64,000 nucleotides of DNA from Wohlfahrtiimonas larvae (GCF_039543665.1 NZ_BAABKE010000007.1:59741-123740); one strand, 5' to 3'; shown: positions 28,902 through 36,993, counted from the stretch's first letter. A program made the numbers and translations. The notes: generated by a model not told the origin, from the sequence alone.

Positions 28902-28923
28902 TTTGGCAGAGGATTTGCAAAAG
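28902..28923 (+). promoter_or_regulatory. Left-end transposase binding site (L1)
   Basis: TTTGGCA, 7 bases, then TTGCAAAAG, in the arrangement of MuA sites (TTTCA...GCGAAA). An inverted match is at 62183-62204 at the same distance from the right end. A related direct match (TTTGCAAAAAGTTTGGCAG) lies at about 29017-29036. Confidence 0.65.
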
Positions 28924-28955
28924 AAAAAAGCCCAAAGCATTCGATAGCAATGGGC
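28921..28955 (-). terminator. Terminator of the repressor transcript
   Basis: On the minus strand the stem GCCCA-TTGC/GC-TTTGGGC, with an 8-base loop, is followed by TTTTTTC. It lies about 115 bp after the repressor stop, just inside the left end, and would stop phage transcription from entering the host gene. Confidence 0.7.
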
Positions 28956-29069
28956 AATCTCACAGATTTCTGCCTGAAATTCTCTTTGTCATAAAATGAT
29001 TTATTTTAATAAGTTTTTGCAAAAAGTTTGGCAGAGTTTAATCAGTCTTTAATCACTGTTTAAACATGT

Positions 29070-29855
29070 TTAATTCTTACGATATCTAAACAAGGTTCCT
29101 GGTTCTGTATGAACAACAGCACCAATTACTTCAAAATCATCTGGTGGCATCTTCATATCGATTTGGAATGGTCGATAAACAGGATTCGCACTAGATATCT
29201 CTATAATTGAATTTGGGAGCTTCTGAGCTCTTTTAACAAGCAAATCACCATCAATTCTAAGAACATAAATGCCATCAGATAATGTTTTATTTGCCGTATC
29301 TACTAACATCACATCCCTATCATCAATAACACCTGTCATTGAATCACCTTTAGCAGTCAACGCAATAAGGTCTTTAGGGTTAACTTCTAAATATTTCTTA
29401 ATCCAATAAGTTCTATATGCCATTGAGAATAGGTAGCTTTCCTCATTGATGGCACAGCCATGCCCAGCACTGGCACTAACATTATATCTAGGGATAAAGG
29501 TAAACTCGTTTAAATCAACCTGATTGCCAGCATTATCATATACCGCGATTACTGGGGTATTTTGATCAACAACATCGTCAATAGACCCATTGCCTGTTGC
29601 AAGCCATTCAACACTAACATTGTTGTGTTTCGCTAATTTCAATAATACAGGTAGTGTTGGATTACCACCTTTTAATAGCCTTTGTATTCCTGAAATAGAA
29701 ATGCCTGCACTTTCAGCTAACGATGTAACTGTATCATGCCTAGAAGCTAAATAATTTAATCGCCGAGTAAACCCTTCACTACTTAATTCATCACTTGAAA
29801 GTTCAGAGTTTAAACTTTCAAGTTTTTCATCAACTTTAAAGTTTGTCATATTCAC
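29070..29855 (-). CDS. Phage repressor (HTH plus S24 LexA-like domain)
   Basis: The 261-residue protein has an N-terminal HTH (around residues 35-85, SLAESAGISISGIQRLLKGG) and a C-terminal S24 domain with the Ser of LTAKGDSMTGVIDDRDVMLVD and the Lys of DGDLLVKRAQ. This is a CI-like repressor, probably cleaved in an SOS-dependent way, in place of the Mu c repressor. It is the only leftward early gene and diverges from ner across a set of operators, one of which overlaps its own first codons. Confidence 0.92.
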   Translation of the reverse strand: MNMTNFKVDEKLESLNSELSSDELSSEGFTRRLNYLASRHDTVTSLAESAGISISGIQRLLKGGNPTLPVLLKLAKHNNVSVEWLATGNGSIDDVVDQNTPVIAVYDNAGNQVDLNEFTFIPRYNVSASAGHGCAINEESYLFSMAYRTYWIKKYLEVNPKDLIALTAKGDSMTGVIDDRDVMLVDTANKTLSDGIYVLRIDGDLLVKRAQKLPNSIIEISSANPVYRPFQIDMKMPPDDFEVIGAVVHTEPGTLFRYRKN

Positions 29856-29972
29856 ACCTAATAATAATATAATTCAATCAATTACATCATTTAAGTTGAA
29901 TTGCCTCAGCAATTTAACTTTAAAGTTTAAATATATCTCAACTTTAAAGTTGACAATATAAACTTTAGAGTT
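29832..29972. promoter_or_regulatory. Repressor/Ner operator array
   Basis: The 12-bp palindrome AACTTTAAAGTT occurs exactly at 29832-29843, 29916-29927 and 29940-29951, and with one change (AACTTTAGAGTT) at 29961-29972. A reverse form (AACTCTAAAGTT) lies at 30269-30280, just before the transposase gene. This dense dyad array between divergent repressor and ner genes is what operator DNA looks like. Confidence 0.85.
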
Positions 29973-29977
29973 ATTAT
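29950..29977 (+). promoter_or_regulatory. Predicted early promoter (Pe)
   Basis: TTGACA (29950-29955), a 16-bp spacer and TATTAT (29972-29977), pointing to ner and the transposase. Two operators overlap the -35 and the spacer, so repressor binding would block it. Confidence 0.75.
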
Positions 29978-30022
29978 AGTTCATAACAGTTAAACAAATT
30001 AATAACTCAAATGAGGTAAGAG

Positions 30023-30283
30023 ATGATCATACATGCAAATCATTGTTCTGTCCAAGATATGCATCCAGAGGATATTAAAGCTGCTATTAAAAAGGCAGGA
30101 TTTACAATGACAAGCCTAGCAAAAATGCATGGCATCAAGTATGGCAGTACTTTAAATCAAGTATTTCACAATCCTAATTACCCTAAAGCAGAACGTATTA
30201 TTTCTGATGCTATTGGTCTTTCAGTTGAAGAGATATGGCCATTAAGAAGTCAACAACGAAATAATAAAAACTCTAAAGTTTAA
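30023..30283 (+). CDS. Ner-like DNA-binding regulator
   Basis: The 86-residue protein resembles Mu Ner/Nlp: HPEDIKAAIKKAGFTMTSLAKMHGIKYGSTLNQVF is the winged/HTH core and IISDAIGLSVEEIWP is the conserved end. Ner turns down early and repressor transcription after infection. It is the first rightward early gene, 12 bp before the transposase, with GAGGTAAGAG before the ATG. Confidence 0.92.
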   Translation: MIIHANHCSVQDMHPEDIKAAIKKAGFTMTSLAKMHGIKYGSTLNQVFHNPNYPKAERIISDAIGLSVEEIWPLRSQQRNNKNSKV

Positions 30284-30295
30284 AGTGGTGCCTTT

Positions 30296-32254
30296 ATGGA
30301 ACTAAAGACTTTTTACTCAACTATTGAACTCAAAAGATTAAACATTGTTGGATTGCCAACAACAGTTCAAGGAATAATGTTGAGAGCAGAAAATGAAAAA
30401 TGGTCATCTCGTCCACGCAAAGGCCGTGGTGGTGGTTTGGAATACGAAGTGGCATCCATGCCAGTTGAGATCCAGCAAGCAATTCGTGAACACGTTCTCG
30501 CATCATTAGTCATCGAACCGCGTCGTGAAGTTGCTACAGCTTCTAATGAGTTGGTATTACACGAAACTCAAAAGCTCGATAACTTGAATGACAAGCAACG
30601 TGAGATCGCAGATGCTCGTTTAGCAATCTTGCATCACATTGCAAAAATGGAACAAGTGACAACTCGTCAGAAAGCGATTCGTACATTGATCTCAAGTGCT
30701 AAAAATAAAACATTGGATGAGTCATTGTTGCAGTTGGTTTATATAGCCAATGCACGTGCTAATTCTGATCGTATTGTGTCTGAACGCACGATTATGCGTT
30801 GGATTGCAGATGCAGCTAAATGTGACACAGCCGCAGAACGATTACAAGCATTAGCACCTGCGGTACGTGTTGAAAAACAGCCTGAAGAATTGCCTTGGTT
30901 AGGTGCATTCTTGAAAGTGTATCAGCGCCCAAATCGTATCAGTGTTGCTGAGGCTTATGATGAATTCAAAGCAATCTGTAAACGCAATAACATTGATTAT
31001 CCGAGTGTTCACAAAGTGCGCCGTGCATTAGAGAAAATGTCTAAGTTGGATGTATCTCGTGGCCGTGTGACAGGTTCAGAGCGCAAAGCAATGTTGCCAT
31101 ACGTGAAGCGTGATTGGGGCGTTTTGGGTGCAAATGCTGTATGGGTGGGCGATGGTACAAGTTTGAAAGCTAAAGTGCGTCATCCTTTGCATGGCCGTCC
31201 ATTCACACCTGAATTAACCATGATCATTGATGCATCTAGCCGTTATATCGTGGGTTGGTCAGTATCATTGGCTGAAAACACATTAGCAGTTGCAGATGCC
31301 TTCAGAAATGGTGTTGAGAACCACGGCTTACCATTGATCTACTACTCGGATAATGGTGCTGGCCAAACAGCTAATCTTTTGGATGCTGATATCACAGGTA
31401 TGTTTGCACGTTTAGGTGTGGATCATCAAACAGGTATCGCAGGCAATCCGCAAGGCCGTGGTGTGATTGAACGCTTAAACAAAACATTGGCACACAAAGT
31501 GGCGCGTCAATTCCCAACTTGTTTCACTAAGGATTCAGATAGAGAGGCTGTGCGTAAAACTTTAGTGTTACTCAACAGCGCTGCTAATGCTGAATATCAA
31601 GGTAAAGAATTGATACCACAGCAAGCCAAAGCATTGAGCGGTTTGCCTTCTTGGGCGCAATTCATTGATGTATGTGAGCAAGCGATCACTGAATACAACA
31701 ATGAACATATTCATCGTGAATTAGGTATGACACCAAGTGAAGCACGCCAACAACAGTTAGCTGAAACGGATATCACATTCTTAAATGCTGAAGAGTTACG
31801 TGATTTATTCAGACCGCAAGAAATTCGCAAAGTACAACGTGGCTTGGTTTCTCTCTTCAATAACGATTATTTCAGCATGGATTTAGCGGATCACGATGGC
31901 GATGAAGTTCGTGTGAGCTTTGATATTCACAATGCAAACAGCGTGATCGTTCGCGCGATGGATGGCACATACATCTGTGATGCGCAATTTGATGGCAACA
32001 AACGCGCAGCATTCCCTGTGGCATATGTGGATAAATTGCGTGATGACCGTAGAAATAGCCGCTTACGTTTAGCACAAGCGAAAATTGCAGAGATCGAAGC
32101 GGAACACAAAGGCGTTGTGATTGATGTGAATCCTAACTTTGCATCCCTATTTGATGAGCCACCTGTTGCCATTGAGCAGCCTAAAAACACGATCTTCTTT
32201 TATGAAAGTGAGAAAGAAGAATTTGACAGAAAACAATTGAAACAAGCGGAGTAA
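30296..32254 (+). CDS. DDE transposase MuA
   Basis: The 652-residue transposase (Mu A is 663) has an N-terminal DNA-binding part (LPTTVQGIMLRAENEKW) and the retroviral-integrase-like core. Its acidic triad is visible as Asp in WVGDGTSLK, Asp in IYYSDNGAGQT and Glu in GRGVIERLNK. Beta-barrel and MuB/ClpX-interacting C-terminal regions follow. It joins phage ends to target DNA for integration and replicative transposition. It is directly followed by the MuB-like gene. Confidence 0.97.
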   Translation: MELKTFYSTIELKRLNIVGLPTTVQGIMLRAENEKWSSRPRKGRGGGLEYEVASMPVEIQQAIREHVLASLVIEPRREVATASNELVLHETQKLDNLNDKQREIADARLAILHHIAKMEQVTTRQKAIRTLISSAKNKTLDESLLQLVYIANARANSDRIVSERTIMRWIADAAKCDTAAERLQALAPAVRVEKQPEELPWLGAFLKVYQRPNRISVAEAYDEFKAICKRNNIDYPSVHKVRRALEKMSKLDVSRGRVTGSERKAMLPYVKRDWGVLGANAVWVGDGTSLKAKVRHPLHGRPFTPELTMIIDASSRYIVGWSVSLAENTLAVADAFRNGVENHGLPLIYYSDNGAGQTANLLDADITGMFARLGVDHQTGIAGNPQGRGVIERLNKTLAHKVARQFPTCFTKDSDREAVRKTLVLLNSAANAEYQGKELIPQQAKALSGLPSWAQFIDVCEQAITEYNNEHIHRELGMTPSEARQQQLAETDITFLNAEELRDLFRPQEIRKVQRGLVSLFNNDYFSMDLADHDGDEVRVSFDIHNANSVIVRAMDGTYICDAQFDGNKRAAFPVAYVDKLRDDRRNSRLRLAQAKIAEIEAEHKGVVIDVNPNFASLFDEPPVAIEQPKNTIFFYESEKEEFDRKQLKQAE

Positions 32255-32256
32255 TC

Positions 32257-33132
32257 ATGATCGAACTATTAAAAACTCACATGGATGAGCACAACCTCAC
32301 TCAACGCCAAGTGGCTGATCAATTAGAAGTATCGCCTGCGCAAGTGAACCAATATTTAAAAGGTGCTTATGCTGGTGATGTGCCAAAGCTAGAGATCAAA
32401 ATCAAGCAATTGATCGAACGCAAGCGTGAAAAAATATTGGATAAAAGCAATTTTAGTTATGTGGAAACACCTAAATCTAAGAAAGCAATGGATATGATCC
32501 GTTATGCCCATGTTGAGGATGACATCGTATTGATCACAGGCGGTGCAGGTTTAGGCAAAACACAAACCTTGAAAGAATATGCACGCAGAAATGTGGATGT
32601 GATCTTGATTGAAACTGAGCCAAGTTATACCCCTAAAGTTTTATTGAAAGAGTTGTGTCAAAAGTTAGGCGTAGATGATCGTGGTTCACTGCACACCATG
32701 ACTGAAGTGATTGTCACTAAATTAAAAGTATCCAAACGTTTGATCATGATCGATGAAGCTGAGTTATTGCCTTACAAAGCATTGGAAACATTGCGCCGCA
32801 TCCATGACAAGGCGGAAGTTGGTTTGGTGTTGGCAGGCTTACCGCGTTTATTGATGAACTTAAAAGGTAAACGCAGCCAGCACGTACAGCTCTATTCTCG
32901 TGTGGGCTTCCACTACACATTGGGTGACAAGTTGGATGAACAAGACATTTACGCACTTGCAACTTCAACCCTTGGCACAGAAGAGTTCAACGAAACATTA
33001 TTCAAGGCCTGCGGTGCAAATGCTCGTCGCCTGAACAAGTTATTACGCGGTGCTATTCGCTTATCCAAAATCAATAAATGCAAGATCAACGAAGAGATGA
33101 TCCAGCAATTCGCAACCATGTTAATTCACTAA
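32257..33132 (+). CDS. Transposition target-selection ATPase MuB
   Basis: The 291-residue AAA+ protein has an N-terminal HTH (LTQRQVADQLEVSPAQVNQYLKG) and Walker A GGAGLGKT at residues 95-102. Walker B is RLIMIDEAELLP and the C-terminal part is the MuB DNA-binding region. It captures target DNA and activates MuA. It lies 2 bp after the transposase. Confidence 0.95.
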   Translation: MIELLKTHMDEHNLTQRQVADQLEVSPAQVNQYLKGAYAGDVPKLEIKIKQLIERKREKILDKSNFSYVETPKSKKAMDMIRYAHVEDDIVLITGGAGLGKTQTLKEYARRNVDVILIETEPSYTPKVLLKELCQKLGVDDRGSLHTMTEVIVTKLKVSKRLIMIDEAELLPYKALETLRRIHDKAEVGLVLAGLPRLLMNLKGKRSQHVQLYSRVGFHYTLGDKLDEQDIYALATSTLGTEEFNETLFKACGANARRLNKLLRGAIRLSKINKCKINEEMIQQFATMLIH

Positions 33133-33145
33133 TAAGGAGTGATTT

Positions 33146-33331
33146 ATGAAATCGTCAACAGCTCACAACCTCGCCAATTGCTTCTATTCAGAAACTAAAG
33201 AAGTATTGGAAAAACTCAAGCAGTTCTATTTGGATAAGGCTGAACAAGCCACAGATCAATTGATTAAACAGTTTTGGAACACAAAAGCATTTGCTTGCAA
33301 CATCGCATTATTAACCAAAAAGGATAAGTAG
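33146..33331 (+). CDS. Small early phage protein (61 aa), unknown
   Basis: It has a good ribosome site (AAGGAG) and follows MuB by 13 bp. It is helical and basic at the end, with no recognised domain. Its position matches the small semi-essential early genes of Mu between B and gam. Confidence 0.6.
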   Translation: MKSSTAHNLANCFYSETKEVLEKLKQFYLDKAEQATDQLIKQFWNTKAFACNIALLTKKDK

Positions 33332-33333
33332 TC

Positions 33334-33564
33334 ATGGCAACAATCAAAGAGAAGTTTGTGGAATTTCTGATATCTGTCGATAAATCATCTAATAAAGAAG
33401 ATATTGAAGAATTATTAAATTGTTATCTATCCTCCATCTCAGGTTGTTTTGATGGTTTAAGTATCAATCAAGCAGCAATGGGTCTAGGTGATGGTAGAGC
33501 TCTAGTGGTAACACTTATGTCTAATGACGAATTTGTTAATAGCAAGGAGAAAGACAATGGCTAA
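33334..33564 (+). CDS. Small early phage protein (76 aa), unknown
   Basis: I do not recognise it. It is acidic with a helical N-terminal half (EFLISVDKSSNKEDIEELLN). Its stop overlaps the start of gam by 8 bp and it starts 2 bp after the previous stop, so it belongs to the early operon. Confidence 0.6.
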   Translation: MATIKEKFVEFLISVDKSSNKEDIEELLNCYLSSISGCFDGLSINQAAMGLGDGRALVVTLMSNDEFVNSKEKDNG

Positions 33565-34075
33565 GAAACGTATTAAAGCAGCCGCAACTGTGTATGTACC
33601 ACAGTCAAAAGAAGAAGTACAAAACGATATCCGTGAGATTGGCGATATCAGTCGTAAAAATGAGCGTTTAGAAACTGAAATGAACGACCGTATTGCAGAA
33701 ATTACTAACGAATATGCACCTAAGTTTGAAGTAAACAAAGTGCGATTAGAGCTTTTAACTAAAGGCGTTCAAAGTTGGTGTGAAGCGAATCGTGATGACT
33801 TGACTAATTCAGGCAAAGTTAAGAGTGCCAACTTGGTCACAGGCAAAGTTGAATGGCGTCAACGCCCACCAAGTATCTCAGTGAAAGGTATGGATGCTGT
33901 GATTGAGTGGTTACAAGACAGCAAATATCAGCGCTTTTTACGCACTAAAGTGGAAGTGAACAAAGAAGCAATGCTCAACGAACCTGAAGATGCCAAAACG
34001 ATTCCTGGCATCACCATCAAATCAGGCATTGAAGATTTTGCCATTACCCCATTTGAACAAGAAGCAGGCGTTTAG
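33557..34075 (+). CDS. Host-nuclease inhibitor Gam
   Basis: The 172-residue protein matches Mu Gam: a long N-terminal coiled coil (EVQNDIREIGDISRKNERLE...), a central beta region (VTGKVEWRQRPPSIS) and FLRTKVEVNKEAMLNEPE. It binds DNA ends like Ku and protects linear phage DNA from exonucleases. The ATG at 33557 has AAGGAGA upstream; an upstream in-frame codon at 33524 is unlikely. Confidence 0.94.
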   Translation: MAKKRIKAAATVYVPQSKEEVQNDIREIGDISRKNERLETEMNDRIAEITNEYAPKFEVNKVRLELLTKGVQSWCEANRDDLTNSGKVKSANLVTGKVEWRQRPPSISVKGMDAVIEWLQDSKYQRFLRTKVEVNKEAMLNEPEDAKTIPGITIKSGIEDFAITPFEQEAGV

Positions 34076-34090
34076 TTGAAGGAGCGCATG

Positions 34091-34531
34091 ATGAAAAAGC
34101 TAACTCAAGCAGAAATTGAAGTTATTCGCAAAAAGAAGATCGCACAAATTAAGATCGCTCAAAGTCAATTGAGTCTTGAAGATGATGTTTATCGTGCGCT
34201 TCTCACTCGTGTGACTGGTAAAAGTAGTGCTGCAAAATTGAACCTAAAAGAGTTGGATCAAGTGATTGATGAATTAGTGAAACAAGGCTTTGTTGTGAAG
34301 TCCAATACAAAGCAACGCAAACCAAAACCAAGAAAAGAACTCACAGCCATGATCAGTAAAATCGAAGCATTGTTGTTAGATAACAATCTACCTTGGAACT
34401 ATGCCCATGCTATCGCTAAACGTCAATTTGGTGTCGATAAGCTTGAATGGTTAACGTATGAACAATGTCACTCTGTTGTGGCTGCATTGCAGATCTACGC
34501 AGATCGACAAAAGAAAAAGAAGGAGGCGTAA
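34091..34531 (+). CDS. Mu gp16-like regulatory protein
   Basis: The 146-residue basic helical protein looks like the gp16/DUF1018 family of Mu-like phages: KIAQIKIAQSQLSLEDDVYRALLTRVTGKSSA at the N terminus and LPWNYAHAIAKRQFGVDKLEWL in the C-terminal half. AAGGAG lies before two successive ATGs (34088, 34091). Its stop overlaps the mor start. Confidence 0.85.
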   Translation: MKKLTQAEIEVIRKKKIAQIKIAQSQLSLEDDVYRALLTRVTGKSSAAKLNLKELDQVIDELVKQGFVVKSNTKQRKPKPRKELTAMISKIEALLLDNNLPWNYAHAIAKRQFGVDKLEWLTYEQCHSVVAALQIYADRQKKKKEA

Positions 34532-34980
34532 TGGATTACGATCAATTAGCAGATTATGAAGCTTATCTGCCTGAAACCGCCAAGAACATTTTAGATGTGA
34601 TTGGTATTGTCGACACAATCAAACTGGTGCGCAAATATGGTGGCAATCCATTATTGATTCCTAAAGTTCGTCATTGTGGTAATGCCATCAGTTATTTAGT
34701 GGATGTGATTGGTGAAGCTTCCGCATTTAAATTGATTGAGCATTTCCGTGGTGAGCGTTTGTATTTACCTCGTTGTGATTATGCTTTGCGTAAATTGCGT
34801 AATGATCAATTTGTTCAAGCAGTGAATGATTATGTGATTGAGCATAAAGCATCACAAGACCAAGCACTGTTTGCATTATGTCCACAATTTGGGATCACAT
34901 ATCGCAGTGCTTTTTACATCATGAAGAACAACAAAGTTGAGAAGAAATTAGCGCAAGTTGTTCAAGATCGTTTGTTCTGA
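34531..34980 (+). CDS. Mor/C-family transcriptional activator
   Basis: The 149-residue protein fits the Mor family: an N-terminal dimerisation region, then ALFALCPQFGITYRSAFYIMKNN as the C-terminal HTH. In Mu, Mor activates the middle promoter and C activates the late promoters. Only one member is seen here, so it may serve both jobs and could bind the six late boxes. AAGGAGG precedes the ATG, which overlaps the upstream stop (TAATG). Confidence 0.9.
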   Translation: MDYDQLADYEAYLPETAKNILDVIGIVDTIKLVRKYGGNPLLIPKVRHCGNAISYLVDVIGEASAFKLIEHFRGERLYLPRCDYALRKLRNDQFVQAVNDYVIEHKASQDQALFALCPQFGITYRSAFYIMKNNKVEKKLAQVVQDRLF

Positions 34981-34987
34981 GGTGATT

Positions 34988-35134
34988 ATGCATTTTGAAT
35001 GTGAAGTTTGTGGCAAAGCACATGAAACAGAAGAAGCACTCAAAAATTGTTGTCAGATTGATTTAATGGAAGCCATCGCATCATTGGTTGAATTGGAGAG
35101 AGAAAAATATGAAATGTGTCACACGCCAGGATAA
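34988..35134 (+). CDS. Tiny Cys-rich protein (48 aa), possible zinc knuckle
   Basis: MHFECEVCGKAHETEEALKN followed by CC gives a CxxC...CC pattern that could hold zinc. It starts 7 bp after mor with GGTG before the ATG. Function unknown; the overlap with the next gene suggests it is truly translated. Confidence 0.55.
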   Translation: MHFECEVCGKAHETEEALKNCCQIDLMEAIASLVELEREKYEMCHTPG

Positions 35135-35348
35135 AGCATTTAGAAGAAGCTTAAATGATATCTGCCACATTATGCCTGCGATTCGCTCCATTTATATGCA
35201 AGTGGATCGGATAGAGTTTCATGACAAAGGCATTCTGTTTTTTGATCAAAACGGCAAGAAATTGAGTTCAATCAGCCGAGCAACTTTTCAACAAGAACAT
35301 CAAGCTTATAACGCAATCTTTAATCCTGAAGCCCATCAACTGCTGTAA
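35109..35348 (+). CDS. Hypothetical phage protein (79 aa)
   Basis: I do not recognise it. It is basic and helical, and starts at an ATG at 35109 with GGAGAG upstream, overlapping the small Cys-rich gene by 26 bp. Its 3' end (35325-35340) doubles as the first copy of the late-promoter box. Confidence 0.6.
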   Translation: MKCVTRQDKAFRRSLNDICHIMPAIRSIYMQVDRIEFHDKGILFFDQNGKKLSSISRATFQQEHQAYNAIFNPEAHQLL

Positions 35349-35369
35349 GCCATAGAATTTTTTTAGACT
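35325..35369 (+). promoter_or_regulatory. Predicted late promoter 1 (lysis block)
   Basis: The box CCTGAAGCCCATCAAC (35325-35340) lies exactly 23 bases before TAGACT (35364-35369). The same box and spacing occur at five other late-block starts. The predicted start of transcription is about 35376, inside the 5' arm of the following hairpin. Confidence 0.6.
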
Positions 35370-35370
35370 A

Positions 35371-35402
35371 CCTCGTAATAGCAATGATTACGAGGTTTTT
35401 TT
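35371..35402 (+). terminator. Hairpin plus T7 that runs into the lysozyme ATG
   Basis: The stem CCTCGTAAT/ATTACGAGG (7-base loop) is followed by seven T residues and immediately by the ATG at 35403. The 3' arm ends in GAGG, 7 bases before the ATG, so it is also the ribosome site. Confidence 0.8.
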
Positions 35403-35933
35403 ATGGCTGTCAAAACGTATCCCCCACAATTTCTGTTTTATATTCAGATCATCATCGACAATATCGAAGGTGGTTTCAGTGATCACAAAGCCGATACAGG
35501 TGGCAAAACCATGCACGGCATCACCGAGCGCTTAGCCCGTACACATGGTTATAAAGGCGATATGAAACACCTTTCAATGGATGAAGCCATTGATATCTAT
35601 TACGAAGAGTTTTGGAAAGGCAAAGTTTCTAACCACATTAAACATCACTTAGCTTTCCACTTGTTCGATTGCTCCATCAATAGCGGTTACAGTCGCGCTG
35701 TCAAAATCCTGCAAGAAGCATTGGGCTTAAAAGCCGATGGTTTATTAGGTGTAGATACCGTCAATGCCATCAGCCAACACACAGAAAAAGAGATCATTTA
35801 TCTCTTTGGCATCAATCGCATGTATTTCTATTCCACTCTTGCCAATTATTCAACATTTGGCAAAGGCTGGCGCAATCGCTTATTAAAACTATCCAATTTG
35901 GATTGGGAATTGGAGGCTGAAAAATATGAATAA
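35403..35933 (+). CDS. Endolysin, glycoside hydrolase family 108-type muramidase
   Basis: The 176-residue protein has the GH108 signature near the N terminus, EGGFSDHKADTGGKTMHGIT, with the catalytic Glu in EGG. A central FDCSINSGYSRAVKILQEALG and a C-terminal peptidoglycan-binding-like part follow. It cuts the glycan strands for host lysis. No signal peptide is obvious, so it needs the holin for release. Confidence 0.92.
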   Translation: MAVKTYPPQFLFYIQIIIDNIEGGFSDHKADTGGKTMHGITERLARTHGYKGDMKHLSMDEAIDIYYEEFWKGKVSNHIKHHLAFHLFDCSINSGYSRAVKILQEALGLKADGLLGVDTVNAISQHTEKEIIYLFGINRMYFYSTLANYSTFGKGWRNRLLKLSNLDWELEAEKYE

Positions 35934-36126
35934 TATCATCAAAACCATTGGGCTGATCTTTGTCATCACGTTAGTGGCTGCATGCAAACCAACTGCACCA
36001 ACGCAAGAAGCTATTCCAAACGAATGTATTGGTTGGAAGCCTGAAATAGCGCTCAAAACTGACTCCAAAGCAGTCATGATGGAAAAACTCGAACGCAACA
36101 CAAGAATGCAACGTATTTGTCAGTAG
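35926..36126 (+). CDS. Small phage lipoprotein (66 aa)
   Basis: A signal peptide ends in a lipobox (ITLVVAAC-like: LVAAC), then a short Pro/Thr-rich stretch. It overlaps the lysozyme stop (ATGAATAA). It may be a lysis accessory or a surface lipoprotein; the real Rz1-like spanin is encoded further on. Confidence 0.7.
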   Translation: MNNIIKTIGLIFVITLVAACKPTAPTQEAIPNECIGWKPEIALKTDSKAVMMEKLERNTRMQRICQ

Positions 36127-36152
36127 TTATTTTTATTAATTAAGGAGATGTT

Positions 36153-36350
36153 ATGAATAAAGGTAAAGAAATAATCGGAACATTTAATAGTGAAAATTCA
36201 AGTCACATAGATTTGATTAAAAAAAAAGCAGCGGAGCTTGTTGATTTGATTGAAGAGCATGGTAAAGACGGTCGACGTAAAGCCATTGCAATTACAGGTA
36301 TTGAGCAAGCAACAATGATGGCAGTTAAATCCACATTTGAAAATCATTAA
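36153..36350 (+). CDS. Acb2/Tad1-like cyclic-nucleotide sponge candidate (65 aa)
   Basis: The C-terminal two-helix hairpin reads IKKKAAELVDLIEEHGKDGR followed by RKAIAITGIEQATMMAVKST. This resembles the Acb2/Tad1 hairpin domain of phage anti-CBASS and anti-Thoeris proteins, whose conserved core is GRExALAxTxLEEAxMWAxKA. Those proteins form hexamers that sequester cyclic di- and trinucleotides. Size (60-100 aa) and position in a phage accessory slot fit. The match is from memory of the family pattern, so binding is not shown. AAGGAG precedes the ATG. Confidence 0.6.
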   Translation: MNKGKEIIGTFNSENSSHIDLIKKKAAELVDLIEEHGKDGRRKAIAITGIEQATMMAVKSTFENH

Positions 36351-36400
36351 ATTATTAAGCTATCTCTTGTAAAGGAGGTAGCTAATCTCAAAGGTGAATA

Positions 36401-36622
36401 ATGAAAATCCTAAAAGAAATTCTATCGAATGATGATGGTCGCTATAGCACCACTAACTTTATCCAGATCATAGCGTTGATTGCGCTGATCGTTGGCTTTT
36501 TTATTGGTCTCTTTTTAAAAAGCGATGTGCTTGAGGTGATGGTGATTGCACTCACAAGTATTGCAGTTGCAACACCAGCGACAAAAGGATTTGCTACACG
36601 TAAGCGAGGTCAAAATGACTAA
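36401..36622 (+). CDS. Holin-like two-helix membrane protein (DUF2644-like)
   Basis: The 73-residue protein starts ILSNDDGRYSTTNFIQ, then has two membrane helices (IIALIALIVGFFIGLFL and LEVMVIALTSIAVATPA) and a basic tail. This is the DUF2644 arrangement seen in Mu-like prophages. In the lysis cluster it is the best holin candidate. It overlaps the next gene by 8 bp. Confidence 0.75.
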   Translation: MKILKEILSNDDGRYSTTNFIQIIALIALIVGFFIGLFLKSDVLEVMVIALTSIAVATPATKGFATRKRGQND

Positions 36623-36863
36623 TGCACTGCCCATCATTATGCTGGTTTTCTGTGGTTTAACCTTTGTTTTAACGCGCCGTAATGTCCGTTTAAAACAGGA
36701 TTTAAACAAAGCTAAACAAGAGCGTGATGATCTCATTCTCGGTTTTGAAAGGATGCAACAAGATGTTAAAAAATATCAAATCATTAAAGAAGAAGCTTTT
36801 AGTAGCGATATTGATGAGCTTCTTGAGCGGATGCGCAAACGAGGTCAAGTGGATGAATCCTAA
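36615..36863 (+). CDS. Inner-membrane spanin (Rz-like)
   Basis: The 82-residue protein has one N-terminal membrane anchor (ALPIIMLVFCGLTFVLT) followed by a charged coiled coil (LKQDLNKAKQERDDLILGFERMQQ). This is the i-spanin architecture. The o-spanin gene begins inside it in another frame at 36763. Confidence 0.8.
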   Translation: MTNALPIIMLVFCGLTFVLTRRNVRLKQDLNKAKQERDDLILGFERMQQDVKKYQIIKEEAFSSDIDELLERMRKRGQVDES

Positions 36864-36993
36864 TCTCGCATTGTGTGCCAACCCACCCTATCAAAAGGTT
36901 AATCCCAAAATTGATAGTGAACAAAAAATTCGTGAAGCCTACCTTCGTAATGAATGGATGGATTTAGTGTGTGAGGTGAACCATGACAATTGA
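36763..36993 (+). CDS. Outer-membrane spanin lipoprotein (Rz1-like), nested
   Basis: It starts inside the Rz-like gene in the +1 frame and runs past its end. It has a lipoprotein signal (LLVAILMSFLSGC) and a short Pro-containing periplasmic part. Together with the i-spanin it would fuse the inner and outer membranes in the last step of lysis. AAAGGA lies 9-10 bases upstream of the ATG; an alternative ATG is at 36727. Confidence 0.82.
   Translation: MLKNIKSLKKKLLVAILMSFLSGCANEVKWMNPNLALCANPPYQKVNPKIDSEQKIREAYLRNEWMDLVCEVNHDN

Noticed and set aside
28973..28988. CCTGAAATTCTCTTTG near the left end as a seventh late box
   Set aside because: Only the first part matches, with no -10-like hexamer at 23 nt and no late gene downstream.
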